Origin: Erwinia tracheiphila
GTDB lineage: Bacteria > Pseudomonadota > Gammaproteobacteria > Enterobacterales > Enterobacteriaceae
Reading direction: 5' to 3'
NCBI RefSeq assembly: GCF_021365465.1
Contig: NZ_CP089932.1
Location: forward strand, 4,588,001 to 4,652,000
Length of the DNA stretch: 64,000 bases
The notes under the pieces were generated by a model that saw nothing but the letters and a program-made list of their open reading frames with translations, was not told the DNA's origin and did no database searches. The position numbers and the translations under genes are program-made. This document shows, piece after piece, positions 32,563-43,021 of this stretch (position 1 is its first letter; every line of letters starts with the position of its first letter).

Positions 32563-33456
32563 GTGGCACAAAAAGATTATGTAAGCCGCGGGCGCTCAAC
32601 AGGGACGCGGCGCAAAAAAACCAACAGTCGCAGTAAGAAGCGGAGTGGTGGCTCAGGCGTATCAAAAATTATGGTGGTACTTGCCGCCGCAGTCCTGGTG
32701 ACCTTTGTCGGAGGACTGTGGTTTATCGCCCATCATAAAAAAGAAGAGGCGGTCGTCATACCTGATCATAAAACTCCGGGCAACGGCTTGCCGCCGAAAC
32801 CTGAAGAACGCTGGCGCTATATCAAAGAGCTGGAGAACCGCCAGATCGCTGTGCCAACGCCTACAGAACCTTCGGCAGGGGGCCAAATCCATTCGCAAAC
32901 TCAACTCACCAACGAGCAGCGTCAGCTGCTTGAGCAGATGCAGGCGGATATACGTCAACAGCCTACGAAACTGAATGAGGTGCCGTGGAATGAGCAGACG
33001 CCGGCACAGCGCCAGCAAACTCTGCAACACACGCAGCAAAGCGAATTGCAGCAGCAACCGCGCCAACAACAGCCAGTGCATAGCCCGGCGCCAGCTCAAC
33101 AGGCGCATATGCTGCCGCAAAACCGAACCGAACAGGCCGCGCCCATTACGCGAGAACCGGTTCATCAGGTGGCCGTTCAGCCGCAAATAACACCATCGCC
33201 AAAAGACGAAAAAAAGCCGAAAGAGAAGATCCAGAACTGGATGGTACAATGTGGTTCTTTCAAAGGAACCGATCAGGCAGAATCTGTCCGGGCACAGCTG
33301 GCCTTCGAAGGATTTGAAAGCCGTATCACTGCCGGTGGTGGTTGGAATCGTGTGGTTATTGGGCCGATGAGCAGCCGCCTTGCCGTCGACAGCGCCCTGA
33401 AGAGGCTGCGCGGCTCAGGCCACACAAATTGCATTCCCCTCGCAACCTGGGGTTGA
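32563..33456 (+). CDS. ftsN: Cell division protein FtsN
   Basis: Late division protein that triggers septal peptidoglycan synthesis. 297 residues from a GTG start ([19 protein letters not shown]), as in E. coli. A single membrane segment ([20 protein letters not shown]) spans about residues 36-55. The activating E-domain follows ([18 protein letters not shown]), then a long Gln-rich linker and the C-terminal SPOR domain ([20 protein letters not shown]) that binds denuded glycan. Its last codons overlap the -35 box of the hslVU heat-shock promoter. Intact. Confidence 0.96.
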   Translation: MAQKDYVSRGRSTGTRRKKTNSRSKKRSGGSGVSKIMVVLAAAVLVTFVGGLWFIAHHKKEEAVVIPDHKTPGNGLPPKPEERWRYIKELENRQIAVPTPTEPSAGGQIHSQTQLTNEQRQLLEQMQADIRQQPTKLNEVPWNEQTPAQRQQTLQHTQQSELQQQPRQQQPVHSPAPAQQAHMLPQNRTEQAAPITREPVHQVAVQPQITPSPKDEKKPKEKIQNWMVQCGSFKGTDQAESVRAQLAFEGFESRITAGGGWNRVVIGPMSSRLAVDSALKRLRGSGHTNCIPLATWG

Positions 33457-33518
33457 AACCCTTCAAATCTCCCCCACATCTGTTTGCATCGACAAAACCC
33501 CGCTGCCTGACTGCGGGG
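33452..33518 (+). promoter_or_regulatory. Sigma-32 promoter and 5' UTR hairpin of hslVU
   Basis: -35 GTTGAAA (33452-33458), overlapping the ftsN stop codon, and a -10 of the heat-shock type CCCCACATCT (33472-33481) with 13 bases between. Downstream is a stem-loop CCCCGC/GCGGGG (33498-33518) in the leader; E. coli hslVU has a comparable leader hairpin that stabilises its mRNA (established knowledge). Confidence 0.72.
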
Positions 33519-33550
33519 ACATTTTTCTGAATGCAAAAAGGGATCTGCCC

Positions 33551-34081
33551 GTGACAACAATTGTAAGTGTTCGACGCAACGGCCAGGTAGTCATTGGCGG
33601 TGATGGCCAGGCTACTCTCGGCAACACCGTCATGAAAGGCAACGTCAAAAAAGTGCGTCGTCTTTATAATGACAAAGTCATTGCCGGTTTTGCTGGCGGA
33701 ACAGCAGATGCTTTTACCCTGTTTGAACTGTTTGAACGTAAGCTGGAAATGCATCAAGGACATTTGGTGAAGGCCGCTGTTGAGCTGGCGAAGGACTGGC
33801 GCACTGATCGCATGCTGCGCAAGCTGGAAGCACTGTTAGCCGTGGCGGACGAAAACGCCTCTCTGATTATTACGGGGAATGGTGACGTTATTCAGCCTGA
33901 AAACGACCTGATTGCTATTGGTTCTGGCGGACCTTACGCACAGGCAGCAGCACGTGCGCTGTTGGAGAATACCGAGATCGGGGCACGCGAAATCGTGGAA
34001 AAAGCGCTGGGTATTGCAGGCGATATCTGCATCTATACCAACCACAATCTCACCATCGAAGAATTATCGTCTAAAGCATAA
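33551..34081 (+). CDS. hslV: ATP-dependent protease subunit HslV
   Basis: Proteasome-like peptidase of the HslVU complex. 176 residues from a GTG start; after Met removal the N-terminal Thr of [20 protein letters not shown] is the nucleophile. Lys33 equivalent lies in [11 protein letters not shown]. It is followed by hslU after 10 bases, forming one operon under the heat-shock promoter at 33452. Intact. Confidence 0.97.
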   Translation: MTTIVSVRRNGQVVIGGDGQATLGNTVMKGNVKKVRRLYNDKVIAGFAGGTADAFTLFELFERKLEMHQGHLVKAAVELAKDWRTDRMLRKLEALLAVADENASLIITGNGDVIQPENDLIAIGSGGPYAQAAARALLENTEIGAREIVEKALGIAGDICIYTNHNLTIEELSSKA

Positions 34082-34091
34082 GGACTTAACT

Positions 34092-35423
34092 ATGTCTGCA
34101 ATGACTCCGCGCGAAATCGTTAGCGAGCTGAACAAATTTATCATTGGCCAGGATAGCGCCAAACGCGCCGTTGCCATCGCCCTGCGTAACCGCTGGCGTC
34201 GTATGCAGCTGGATGAAGAGTTGCGCTACGAAGTCACACCTAAAAATATCCTGATGATCGGCCCGACCGGTGTGGGTAAAACTGAAATTGCGCGCCGTCT
34301 GGCGAAGTTAGCTAACGCGCCTTTTATCAAAGTTGAAGCCACAAAATTTACCGAAGTGGGTTATGTTGGTAAGGAAGTTGACTCAATCATTCGTGACTTG
34401 ACCGACTCTGCGCTCAAAATGGTTCGCTCTCAGGCCATTGAGAAGAATCGCTACCGGGCCGAAGAGATGGCGGAAGAGCGTATTCTTGACGTATTAATTC
34501 CGCCTGCAAAAAACAACTGGGGCCACTCTGAAGCCTCCATGGAACCTTCTACTGCCCGTCAATCCTTTCGTAAAAAGCTGCGTGAAGGGGAGCTGGACGA
34601 TAAAGAGATCGAAATTGACCTGGCTGCCTCGTCTGTCGGAGTAGAAATTATGGCGCCCCCGGGTATGGAAGAGATGACCAGCCAGCTGCAGTCAATGTTT
34701 CAGAACCTGGGTGGGCAGAAGCAGAAACCGCGTAAGCTTAAGATTAAAGATGCGATGAAGGTGCTGGTGGAAGAAGAAGCCGCCAAGCTGGTCAACCATG
34801 AAGAGCTCAAGCAGGAAGCTATTGATACCGTTGAACAGCACGGCATCGTATTTATTGATGAGATTGATAAAGTTTGTAAACGTGGTGAAAGCTCCGGGCC
34901 ATATGTATCCCGTGAAGGCGTTCAGCGCGACCTGTTGCCACTGGTGGAAGGTTGTACTGTTTCAACCAAACACGGCATGGTAAAAACTGACCATATCCTG
35001 TTTATTGCTTCAGGCGCATTTCAGGTGGCAAGCCCTTCCGATCTTATCCCTGAACTTCAGGGACGTCTGCCAATTCGCGTTGAGCTACAGGCGCTGACCA
35101 CCGAAGATTTTGAGCGCATTCTTACTGAGCCGAGCGCCTCCATTACCGTGCAATACAAAGCACTGATGAAGACGGAAGGCGTTAACGTTGACTTTACCCG
35201 TGACGGTATCAGTCGTATTGCCGCCGCGGCATGGCAGGTTAATGAAACCGCTGAAAACATCGGCGCACGCCGTCTGCATACTGTGCTTGAACGTCTGATG
35301 GAAGATATTTCCTATGATGCAAGCGACCGCAATGGCGAATCCATCACCATTGATGCTGATTACGTTGGCAAGCATCTGGATGAGCTTGTCGCGGATGAGG
35401 ATCTCAGCCGCTTTATCCTGTAA
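34092..35423 (+). CDS. hslU: ATPase subunit HslU of the HslVU protease
   Basis: AAA+ unfoldase that feeds substrates to HslV. 443 residues from ATG 34092 ([20 protein letters not shown]); AAGGACT precedes it. An open frame extending back into hslV is not used. Walker A is [17 protein letters not shown] near 56 and Walker B is [11 protein letters not shown] near 252; the pore loop is [11 protein letters not shown] near 87. The C-terminal DEDLSRFIL tail inserts into HslV. Intact. Confidence 0.98.
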   Translation: MSAMTPREIVSELNKFIIGQDSAKRAVAIALRNRWRRMQLDEELRYEVTPKNILMIGPTGVGKTEIARRLAKLANAPFIKVEATKFTEVGYVGKEVDSIIRDLTDSALKMVRSQAIEKNRYRAEEMAEERILDVLIPPAKNNWGHSEASMEPSTARQSFRKKLREGELDDKEIEIDLAASSVGVEIMAPPGMEEMTSQLQSMFQNLGGQKQKPRKLKIKDAMKVLVEEEAAKLVNHEELKQEAIDTVEQHGIVFIDEIDKVCKRGESSGPYVSREGVQRDLLPLVEGCTVSTKHGMVKTDHILFIASGAFQVASPSDLIPELQGRLPIRVELQALTTEDFERILTEPSASITVQYKALMKTEGVNVDFTRDGISRIAAAAWQVNETAENIGARRLHTVLERLMEDISYDASDRNGESITIDADYVGKHLDELVADEDLSRFIL

Positions 35424-35711
35424 ATTTTAGCAGTACGCCGGTTGCGCAATGTGATCGGCGAAATTTCGCAACAGCATATTTTCTTATTAAACAGACAATT
35501 ACCATTTTCACACTTTCTGCCTGTCAGTTCAGTGTCCTGCACGCCCTGATAAGCGTGTCTTCAGGCTGGTTTCGTTGTTTAGTTAACGCCAAAGAGTGAA
35601 TGGCTGACCGGCCCCGGTGGTGCAACGATCCTTGACGTGGATTAAGGCTTTGTCAGGCACGAGGACTATACTCTTCGGCATTGTTATCCTCTGCGGCCTG
35701 GGAACCATTCC

Positions 35712-36641
35712 ATGACAGAAAATATCTGCTCCGTCCCGGTTATCTCCCCCTTACGCGCCTGGCTGGAAAGCTTGCGATTGCGTACCCTGCCTCTGGCCTG
35801 TGCTTCGGTAATCACCGGCTCATCTCTGGCATGGTGGCAGGGGCATTTCACGCTGTCCGTCGCGGTGCTGGCTCTGCTTACCACCGCACTGCTGCAAATT
35901 CTGTCGAATCTTGCGAATGATTACGGCGACGCGACAAAAGGAAGCGACACACCGGAACGTATTGGCCCCTTGCGCGGTATGCAGAAAGGCGCGATCAGCC
36001 AAAAACAGATGGGGTTTGCACTGATTATTGCAGTTGCACTCACCATTGTCTCGGGGGTTGCGTTGGTGATTCACTCCTGCCGGTCGCTGAACGATATGCT
36101 TGGCTTTCTTGCAATGGGCGCTCTCGCTATTCTTGCCGCTATCGCCTACACGGTTGGCAGAAAGCCTTACGGCTATCTTGGGCTTGGGGATGCCTCAGTG
36201 CTGATCTTTTTTGGCTGGCTTGGAGTACTGGGCAGCTATTATCTGCAAACCCACCGCATTGAAATGGCATTATTGTGGCCAGCCAGCGGCTGTGGATTAC
36301 TGGCTGTCGCAGTGCTTAATGCAAATAATATGCGTGATATTGAGTGTGATCGTCAGAATGGCAAACTGACCCTGGCAGTGCGCCTGGGAGCAACCGTGGC
36401 CCGCTACTATCATGTGCTGCTGCTGACAGGCTCAATGCTATGCTTTGCGCAATTTGCCATCGTAAACTCACTTAATATGGCCGGCTGGCTATTCCTGCTG
36501 GCCGCCCCGTGGCTGTTCCGTCAGGGCCGCTACGTACTTCAGCAACCCACAGCGCTGGCCATGTGTCCTGTACTGGCCACGACGGTTAAAATGGCACTGC
36601 TGGTCAATGTGCTTTTTGCTATTGGCCTGGCCATCAATTAA
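35712..36641 (+). CDS. menA: 1,4-dihydroxy-2-naphthoate octaprenyltransferase MenA
   Basis: Attaches the isoprenoid chain to dihydroxynaphthoate to form demethylmenaquinone, at the inner membrane. 309 residues with about eight to nine membrane segments. The first Asp-rich motif of the UbiA family is LANDYGDATKGSD near 74 and the second NNMRDIECDRQNGK near 209. It lies between hslU and rraA as in E. coli. Implies that the cell keeps menaquinone respiration, at least in part. Confidence 0.95.
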   Translation: MTENICSVPVISPLRAWLESLRLRTLPLACASVITGSSLAWWQGHFTLSVAVLALLTTALLQILSNLANDYGDATKGSDTPERIGPLRGMQKGAISQKQMGFALIIAVALTIVSGVALVIHSCRSLNDMLGFLAMGALAILAAIAYTVGRKPYGYLGLGDASVLIFFGWLGVLGSYYLQTHRIEMALLWPASGCGLLAVAVLNANNMRDIECDRQNGKLTLAVRLGATVARYYHVLLLTGSMLCFAQFAIVNSLNMAGWLFLLAAPWLFRQGRYVLQQPTALAMCPVLATTVKMALLVNVLFAIGLAIN

Positions 36642-36747
36642 ACACAATATGATTGACCCATCGCAATTTTTAGCAAATGATGGTTTTGCCAACACCCGAC
36701 AGAAAGCGATATACTGCCCCATCATCTGAAACAGACGACCCCCTCTT

Positions 36748-37233
36748 ATGAAATATGATACTTCTGAACTCTGCGGCATATATCATGAAGATGTAAATGT
36801 TGTTGAACCGCTTTTTTCAAACTTCGGCGGTCGCACATCATTTGGTGGGCAAATCATCACGGTAAAATGTTTCGAAGATAACGGGCTTCTCTACGATCTG
36901 CTTGAGGAAAACGGACGAGGCCGCGTGCTGTTGGTTGACGGCGGCGGCTCTGTCCGGCGTGCGCTGGTTGATGCTTCACTGGCACGGCTTGCATTACAAA
37001 ACGAATGGGAAGGCATAGTGGTTTACGGCTCCGTGCGTCAGGTTGATGACCTCGCAGAGCTGGATATTGGTATTCAGGCGATTGCTGCGATTCCTGTCAG
37101 CGCAGCCGGAGAAGGGATTGGCGAAAGCGACGTTCGGGTCAACTTCGGGGGCGTGACCTTTTTCTCTGGCGATCATCTTTATGCTGATAACACGGGAATT
37201 ATTCTTTCCGAAGACCCACTCGATATCGAGTAA
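36748..37233 (+). CDS. rraA: Ribonuclease E activity regulator RraA
   Basis: Trimeric inhibitor that binds RNase E and its degradosome. 161 residues starting [20 protein letters not shown], full length; the conserved core [19 protein letters not shown] is near 60. IS200-like copy B begins 1 base after its TAA, so the natural terminator is separated from it, and a hairpin in the IS end now follows instead. The coding region itself is intact. Confidence 0.97.
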   Translation: MKYDTSELCGIYHEDVNVVEPLFSNFGGRTSFGGQIITVKCFEDNGLLYDLLEENGRGRVLLVDGGGSVRRALVDASLARLALQNEWEGIVVYGSVRQVDDLAELDIGIQAIAAIPVSAAGEGIGESDVRVNFGGVTFFSGDHLYADNTGIILSEDPLDIE

Positions 37234-37870
37234 GTAAAAAACCACCTGCATAGCAGGTGGCATTGATTTCGCCCCACAGGGGCGCACTAAGTCCAGACTC
37301 AGAGAGCCTTCCCTTCACACTTCTTTCAGTGGAAGCTGGCTCTCTTCAACTTCATGTTTTTCCTGATACTTCACGTACGTTATTATCATTTCTTCGTTTA
37401 TACCTACGGTATCGACACAATAACCTCTTGCCCAAAAATCATTCCCCCACTGCTTGTTCTTACGCAGGCAGGGAAATTTACTGAACAATCGAAGGGCTGT
37501 TTTACCCTTTAAGTCGCCTGTTACATGGGAAATCGAAAGCCGTGAAGGCACTTTTACCCGCAAATGGACATGGTCTGTCTGGACATTCAGCTACACTACT
37601 TCTATCCCGGGCTGCTCACCTGAGATCCTTATCTGCTTACAGACCTCTTTACCAACATTGTTCCTGAGGATGCGAAACCGGTACCTGGGTGTCCATACGA
37701 TATGATATTGACAACACCAGAGCACATGAGATGCTTTCTGGAATCTGCTCATGGTTAAATCCCTGGCAGTTATGGGGATAACAGATTCGGATTTTCCCAT
37801 GAGTAGCATGACTGGCAGAGCCAACTTATTGCTGACCACCTCCACAGGAGGTGGTGTTCATGCAGGGATC
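37234..37870 (-). mobile_element. IS200-like element, copy B, complete
   Basis: 637 bases, identical in length to copy C. Starts with the right-end hairpin (CCACCTGC/GCAGGTGG, followed on the minus strand by TTTTTT, which makes it a terminator-like structure) and ends with the left-end hairpin (CCACCTCC/GGAGGTGG) and CATGCAGGGATC. No target duplication, as is normal for the family. Inserted between rraA and zapB, directly against the T-tract of the zapB terminator. Confidence 0.92.
37315..37752 (-). pseudogene. tnpA: IS200-like transposase TnpA, copy B, amber at codon 54
   Basis: Same gene as copies A and C, 145 codons when intact. Here the metal-binding motif is correct (DHVHL, codon CAT at position 63) but codon 54 (GAG, Glu in the others) is TAG, stopping translation 9 codons before that motif. 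The downstream part stays open from an internal Met-less frame to the normal end. With both ends present the copy might still be mobilised by an active TnpA elsewhere in the genome. Confidence 0.87.
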
Positions 37871-37873
37871 AAA

Positions 37874-37894
37874 ACGGGTGCCGCTGGCACCCGT
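37874..37894 (-). terminator. zapB terminator
   Basis: ACGGGTGCC, loop, GGCACCCGT, with TTTT following on the minus strand; 20 bases after the zapB stop. IS200-like copy B abuts its T-tract. Confidence 0.85.
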
Positions 37895-37913
37895 TTGTTT
37901 CAGTCTGCATCAA

Positions 37914-38153
37914 TCAGACCTCTTCCATTTTTCCCAGCAGCGCGCGCAGTCGTTCTTGCCAGACATGCTGCTCTTCTTTCAGCGCCAGGTTCTCACGTAC
38001 CAGTGATTCGCTGTTGCCTGCTGCCTGTTGAATCTGCTGATTCAGGTTGTTGTTCTGTTCTTTCAACTCTTCTATTTCCATCTGTAGCAGAGTAATGGTA
38101 TCAACCGCCTGCTGTACTTTAGCTTCCAGTTTTTCGAATACTTCAAATGACAT
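37914..38153 (-). CDS. zapB: Cell division protein ZapB
   Basis: Small coiled-coil protein that links ZapA at the Z-ring to MatP at the chromosome terminus. 79 residues from ATG 38153 ([20 protein letters not shown]), with GGAGAGG upstream. The whole protein is a heptad-repeat coiled coil ([20 protein letters not shown]) ending [15 protein letters not shown]. The reading frame is open further upstream but without homology. Divergent from glpF. Intact. Confidence 0.95.
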   Translation of the reverse strand: MSFEVFEKLEAKVQQAVDTITLLQMEIEELKEQNNNLNQQIQQAAGNSESLVRENLALKEEQHVWQERLRALLGKMEEV

Positions 38154-38588
38154 GATTGTAACCTCTCCTAATCGCAAGCGTTGATACTGCAACCTGCACA
38201 AAACCGGTCTCTCACGAGTAACAGCGCTGCCCCGATTGTAAGTACCCCAACACAGCAAGTCCAGCAGCGAACCCGTATCGGCGGCAGTCTGTAACAATTT
38301 TCAGTCGAGACCTGGAAATCGTAACAACCCCCCCCAGATAAGCAATCAAATTGTTAACAGCAAGATCTAAATAAACTTAAAAAGATGATTAACGTTACGG
38401 TCGACAAAAGGCAAAATACGCGAAAACACTCATTTTTTTGACGCAAGCCACAAGTTTTAATTTCGCTATTTCTCGTTTATGCTCGCTAACGATAAATTCA
38501 CATCAACCCGTGAATATAATCAGGGCCGCTCAGGGAATGAGAATAAAATGCAGTTCAACATTTAACCTCGCCTTCAGGAAACGCCATC
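38154..38588. other. zapB-glpF intergenic region with glp promoter
   Basis: 435 bases without a gene. It should carry the zapB promoter and the regulated glpFKX promoter. A GlpR-like palindrome is noted at 38470-38497. No small RNA or IS end recognised. Confidence 0.5.
38470..38497. promoter_or_regulatory. Probable GlpR operator(s) in front of glpF
   Basis: TTATGCTCGCTAACGATAAA resembles the GlpR consensus WATGTTCGWTWWCGAACATW, and an overlapping half-site TTTCTCGTTT lies just upstream. GlpR is expected to repress glpFKX until glycerol 3-phosphate builds up. Match is partial. Confidence 0.5.
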
Positions 38589-39437
38589 ATGATTCAACAA
38601 ACCAGCACGCTCAAAGGGCAATGCATCGCAGAATCCCTGGGAGTCGGCACCATTATTTTCTTTGGTGCTGGCTGTGTCGCCGCAGCAAAATTGGCAGGAG
38701 CCGTTCTTGGACTGTGGGAAATCAGTATTATCTGGGGGATCGCCGTTGCAATGGCTATCTATCTGAGCGCCGCCATTTCCGGTGCCCATCTGAACCCAGC
38801 AGTAACCATTGCACTATGCCTTTTCGGTAATTTTGAGGCACGCAAAGTCGTTCCTTATATTGTGGCTCAGGTTGCAGGCGCTTTCTGTTCCGCCGCTCTG
38901 GTTTACGGACTTTACCATAACCTGTTTATTGATTATGAACAGACGCATCATATCGTTCGTGGCAGCGTGGAAAGCCTTGAACTGGCCGGCATTTTCTCGA
39001 CCTATCCTAACGCGCACATTAGCGTAGGTCAGGCTTTCCTGGTAGAAGCGGTGATTACTGCAGTGATGCTGGGCCTGATTATGGCATTGACCGATGATGG
39101 CAATGGCCTGCCTCGTGGTCCGATGGCTCCACTGCTGGTTGGCCTGTTGATTGCCATTATTGGTGGTGCCACCGGCCCGCTGACTGGATTTGCACTGAAT
39201 CCAGCCCGTGATTTCGGACCCAAACTTTTTGAATGGCTGGCGGGCTGGGGCAATGTTGCCTTTACCGGTGGTCGTGATATTCCCTACTTTCTTGTACCCA
39301 TTTTTGGCCCTACCGTGGGTGCCAGCCTGGGTGCGTTTGGCTACCGTATGTTGATCGCCCGTAACTTGCCAGGAGCCATGTCGGCAGTAAAGAAAGAAAA
39401 GAAGACGATAACGCATGCTGAACAGCGTAAAGCGTAA
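38589..39437 (+). CDS. glpF: Glycerol uptake facilitator GlpF
   Basis: Aquaglyceroporin of the inner membrane that lets glycerol diffuse in. 282 residues starting [20 protein letters not shown]. Both half-helix pore motifs are present: [11 protein letters not shown] near 66 and [13 protein letters not shown] near 201 (the Arg of the selectivity filter is in NPARD). First gene of glpF-glpK-glpX; glpK starts 32 bases after. Intact. Confidence 0.97.
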   Translation: MIQQTSTLKGQCIAESLGVGTIIFFGAGCVAAAKLAGAVLGLWEISIIWGIAVAMAIYLSAAISGAHLNPAVTIALCLFGNFEARKVVPYIVAQVAGAFCSAALVYGLYHNLFIDYEQTHHIVRGSVESLELAGIFSTYPNAHISVGQAFLVEAVITAVMLGLIMALTDDGNGLPRGPMAPLLVGLLIAIIGGATGPLTGFALNPARDFGPKLFEWLAGWGNVAFTGGRDIPYFLVPIFGPTVGASLGAFGYRMLIARNLPGAMSAVKKEKKTITHAEQRKA

Positions 39438-39469
39438 AAGCTCACCTTTTGAATCATCAGGAAGGATTT

Positions 39470-40984
39470 ATGACTACAGAAAAAAAATATATTGTCGCGC
39501 TTGACCAGGGTACCACCAGCTCTCGTGCTGTTATCCTGGATCATAACTCCAACATTGTGGCGGTCTCACAGCGTGAATTTCAGCAAATCTATCCGAAACC
39601 CGGCTGGGTCGAGCATGATCCCATGGATATCTGGGCATCGCAAAGTTCAACGCTGGTTGAAGTCCTTGCCCACGCTGATATTCATTCAGACGAAATTGCC
39701 GCTATCGGGATCACTAACCAACGCGAAACCACTATCGTCTGGGATAAAGAGACCGGTAAGCCTGTTTATAACGCCATCGTCTGGCAGGACCCGCGCACCG
39801 CTGATCACTGTGCAAAACTGAAGAAAGAGGGGCTGGAAGAGTATATTCAGCACACCACGGGGTTGGTCATTAACCCCTACTTCTCTGGCACAAAAGTGAA
39901 GTGGATCCTCGATAACGTCGAAGGTGCCCGCGAACGTGCCAAACGTGGCGAGCTGCTGTTCGGTACGGTCGACTGCTGGCTGGTGTGGAAAATGACGCAG
40001 GGGCGTGTTCACATTACTGATTACACCAATGCCTCTCGCACCATGATGTTTGATATCCACAAGCTGGGGTGGGACCAGCGTATGCTGGATATCCTTAATA
40101 TTCCTCGCGAAATGCTGCCAGATGTCAAATCCTCTTCTCAAGTCTATGGCCAGACTAACATCGGGGGCAAAGGGGGGACGCGTATTCCTATCGCAGGTAT
40201 TGCCGGCGATCAGCAGGCGGCTCTTTATGGTCAGATGTGCGTGCAGCCCGGCATGGCGAAAAACACTTACGGCACCGGCTGCTTTATGCTGATGAATACC
40301 GGCAAAGAAGCGGTAGCATCAACCCATGGTCTGCTGACCACCATTGCCTGCGGTCCACGTGGCGAAGTGAACTATGCGCTAGAGGGTGCCGTATTTATCG
40401 GTGGTGCCTCTATCCAGTGGCTACGCGATGAGATGAAACTGATCGGTGATGCCACCGATTCTGAATACTTCTCAATGAAAGTAAAAGACAGCAACGGCGT
40501 TTATGTCGTTCCGGCATTCACTGGCCTGGGCGCACCTTACTGGGACCCGTATGCACGCGGCGCGATTTTCGGCCTGACGCGTGGAGCCAATGCCAATCAC
40601 ATTATCCGCGCAACGCTTGAGTCAATCGCCTATCAGACCCGTGATGTGCTCGAAGCCATGCAGAATGATGCCAACACGCGCCTGCAATCACTGCGCGTTG
40701 ATGGCGGCGCGGTTGCAAATAACTTCCTGATGCAATTTCAGTCCGATATTCTCGGCACCCGAGTTGAGCGCCCGGAAGTGCGTGAAGTGACCGCATTGGG
40801 TGCTGCCTACCTTGCAGGCCTGGCCGTGGGCTTCTGGAAGGATCTGGACGAAGTGCGTGAAAAAGCTGTTATTGAGCGTGAATTCCGCCCCGGCATCGAA
40901 AGTTCCGAACGTAACTTCCGCTACGCTGGATGGAAAAAAGCCGTTGCCCGTGCCAAAGCATGGGAAGAACAGGACGACGAATAA
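39470..40984 (+). CDS. glpK: Glycerol kinase GlpK
   Basis: ATP-dependent kinase trapping glycerol as glycerol 3-phosphate. 504 residues from ATG 39470 ([20 protein letters not shown]); GGAAGGA lies 6 bases upstream, and a longer open frame is rejected. Phosphate-binding DQGTTSSRA at 11 and the FGGY signatures ([13 protein letters not shown] near 358, [15 protein letters not shown] near 411) are intact. A terminator-like hairpin lies between it and glpX. Confidence 0.98.
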   Translation: MTTEKKYIVALDQGTTSSRAVILDHNSNIVAVSQREFQQIYPKPGWVEHDPMDIWASQSSTLVEVLAHADIHSDEIAAIGITNQRETTIVWDKETGKPVYNAIVWQDPRTADHCAKLKKEGLEEYIQHTTGLVINPYFSGTKVKWILDNVEGARERAKRGELLFGTVDCWLVWKMTQGRVHITDYTNASRTMMFDIHKLGWDQRMLDILNIPREMLPDVKSSSQVYGQTNIGGKGGTRIPIAGIAGDQQAALYGQMCVQPGMAKNTYGTGCFMLMNTGKEAVASTHGLLTTIACGPRGEVNYALEGAVFIGGASIQWLRDEMKLIGDATDSEYFSMKVKDSNGVYVVPAFTGLGAPYWDPYARGAIFGLTRGANANHIIRATLESIAYQTRDVLEAMQNDANTRLQSLRVDGGAVANNFLMQFQSDILGTRVERPEVREVTALGAAYLAGLAVGFWKDLDEVREKAVIEREFRPGIESSERNFRYAGWKKAVARAKAWEEQDDE

Positions 40985-40993
40985 ACGCTTCTT

Positions 40994-41022
40994 CCCGCGA
41001 TGCCAGACATCGCGGGCTTTTT
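40994..41022 (+). terminator. Hairpin between glpK and glpX
   Basis: CCCGCGATG, loop CCAGA, CATCGCGGG, CTTTTTCC. A good Rho-independent terminator, which may limit glpX expression relative to glpFK. Confidence 0.85.
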
Positions 41023-41080
41023 CCTCCCTTTTGCCCACTGTGTTACACTCCCCGCCCCACTCTTTACTCCAGAGCAAATC

Positions 41081-42091
41081 ATGAAACGAGAACTCGCTAT
41101 TGAATTTTCACGCGTAACAGAAGCAGCAGCGTTGGCAGGCTACAAATGGCTGGGACGCGGTGATAAAAACGCCGCCGACGGTGCGGCCGTTCATGCCATG
41201 CGCATCATGCTTAACAAGGTGGATATCGATGGTAAGATCGTGATTGGCGAGGGGGAAATTGACGAGGCGCCCATGCTCTACATCGGTGAAAAAGTTGGCA
41301 CGGGCAAAGGAGACAGCGTTGATATTGCTGTTGACCCAATTGAAGGTACAAGAATGACGGCGATGGGACAGGCGAACGCATTGGCCGTGCTGGCCGTGGG
41401 CCATAAAGGCAGTTTTCTCAATGCGCCGGATATGTACATGGAGAAGCTGGTCGTCGGGCCAGGTGCCAAAGGTGCGATCGATCTGGCTCTGCCGCTGGGG
41501 AATAATCTGCAACGTATCGCTGAAGCATTGCAGAAACCGCTGTCAGAATTAACCGTAACGATCCTGGCAAAACCTCGCCATGATGAGGTGCTTGCAAAGC
41601 TTAAGCAGCTCGGCGTGCGCATTTTTGCTATTCCAGATGGCGATGTCACCGCCTCCATTCTGACCTGTATGCCGGAAAGTGAAGTGGATGTGCTTTATGG
41701 TATTGGCGGCGCACCGGAAGGCGTAGTTTCCGCCGCGGTGATTCGCGCATTTGATGGCGATATGCAGGCTCGTTTGCTGGCCCGCCATCACGTTAAGGGA
41801 GACACGGCGGAAAATCGAGCGACAGGTGAGCAGGAGCTGCAGCGCTGTGTCGCAATGGGCATCACTGCAGGCAACGTGCTTAAACTGGGTGAGATGGCGC
41901 GTAGCGATAATGTTATTTTTTCTGCCACCGGCATAACTAGTGGCGATTTGCTCAAAGGCATTACCCGCAAGGGCAATATGGCCACCACCGAAACGCTGTT
42001 GATCTGCGGCAAATCCCGCACCATTCGTCGCATTCAGTCAGTGCATTATCTTGACCGCAAAGATGACAGCCTGCACCCCTATATTCTGTGA
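41081..42091 (+). CDS. glpX: Class II fructose-1,6-bisphosphatase GlpX
   Basis: Gluconeogenic phosphatase. 336 residues from ATG 41081 (MKRELAIEFSRVTEAAALAG). Metal and phosphate site motifs VIGEGEIDEAPML near 54 and DIAVDPIEGTRM near 82 are present; SDNVIFSATGITSGDLL lies near 281. Third gene of the glp cluster, after a terminator. Intact. Confidence 0.97.
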   Translation: MKRELAIEFSRVTEAAALAGYKWLGRGDKNAADGAAVHAMRIMLNKVDIDGKIVIGEGEIDEAPMLYIGEKVGTGKGDSVDIAVDPIEGTRMTAMGQANALAVLAVGHKGSFLNAPDMYMEKLVVGPGAKGAIDLALPLGNNLQRIAEALQKPLSELTVTILAKPRHDEVLAKLKQLGVRIFAIPDGDVTASILTCMPESEVDVLYGIGGAPEGVVSAAVIRAFDGDMQARLLARHHVKGDTAENRATGEQELQRCVAMGITAGNVLKLGEMARSDNVIFSATGITSGDLLKGITRKGNMATTETLLICGKSRTIRRIQSVHYLDRKDDSLHPYIL

Positions 42092-42274
42092 GCCGCCGGG
42101 CAATGCCTTTTTTCATGCGGACAGAACGCGCACAAGCTGGCATAACCACCGAAGAGGACAGACAGCGACGATTTGTCCATATGAACTTTATAGCCGAAGC
42201 CCACTGGAAAAATGCCGCTACAGTCGCGAAGATAGATAGACAGCCAGCCCGACTAAACTAACTAAGGAGTTGTT

Positions 42275-43021
42275 ATGGCCGAATGGATTAATGCAAGCAT
42301 CAAAGAAGTGAAAAACTGGACGGACAGTTTATTCAGCCTTATTGTCACTGCCCCCATAGATCCTTTCATCGCTGGCCAGTTTGCCAAATTGTCGCTGGAA
42401 ATAGAGGGAAAACGGGTGCAGCGGGCGTACTCCTTTGTCAATGCACCCAGCGATGCGTACCTGGAGTTTTACATCGTCAATGTGCCGCAAGGAAAACTCA
42501 GCCCCTTTTTGCACCAGCTACAACCCGGCCAGCAGGTGTCGATCACCAAAGCGTCCACAGGCTTCTTTGTACTGGATGAAATTCCTCCCTGTAAAACGCT
42601 GTGGATGCTGGCTACCGGGACGGCTATCGGGCCTTATCTGTCAATATTACAGGAAGGAAAAGGCCTGGAGCGCTTTGAAAACATCGTATTGATTCATGCC
42701 TCGCGCTACGCACAGGACCTGAGCTATCTGCCGCTTATGCAGCAGTTGCAACAGCGCTATAACGGCCAGTTACGTATTCAGACGGTGGTGAGCAGAGAAG
42801 AGGCCACAGGTTCGCTTACCGGACGTGTTCCGGCACTGATTGCCAGCGGTGAACTTGAAGCCGCAGTCGGGCTGCCTATTGAAGCAGAGCAGAGCCATAT
42901 TATGCTATGTGGTAATCCTCAGATGGTCAGGGATACGCAGCAGCTATTGAAAGATACGCATCAGATGAGAAAGCACCTTAAACGCAAACCGGGGCATATG
43001 ACCAGCGAACACTATTGGTAA
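42275..43021 (+). CDS. fpr: Ferredoxin/flavodoxin-NADP+ reductase Fpr
   Basis: FAD enzyme that moves electrons between NADPH and flavodoxin or ferredoxin; in E. coli part of the SoxRS response. 248 residues starting MAEWINASIKEVKNWTDSLF, with AAGGAG upstream. FAD-binding RAYSFVNAPSD near 50, NADP-binding ATGTAIGPYLSI near 113, and the typical aromatic C-terminus HYW. Intact. Confidence 0.96.
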   Translation: MAEWINASIKEVKNWTDSLFSLIVTAPIDPFIAGQFAKLSLEIEGKRVQRAYSFVNAPSDAYLEFYIVNVPQGKLSPFLHQLQPGQQVSITKASTGFFVLDEIPPCKTLWMLATGTAIGPYLSILQEGKGLERFENIVLIHASRYAQDLSYLPLMQQLQQRYNGQLRIQTVVSREEATGSLTGRVPALIASGELEAAVGLPIEAEQSHIMLCGNPQMVRDTQQLLKDTHQMRKHLKRKPGHMTSEHYW

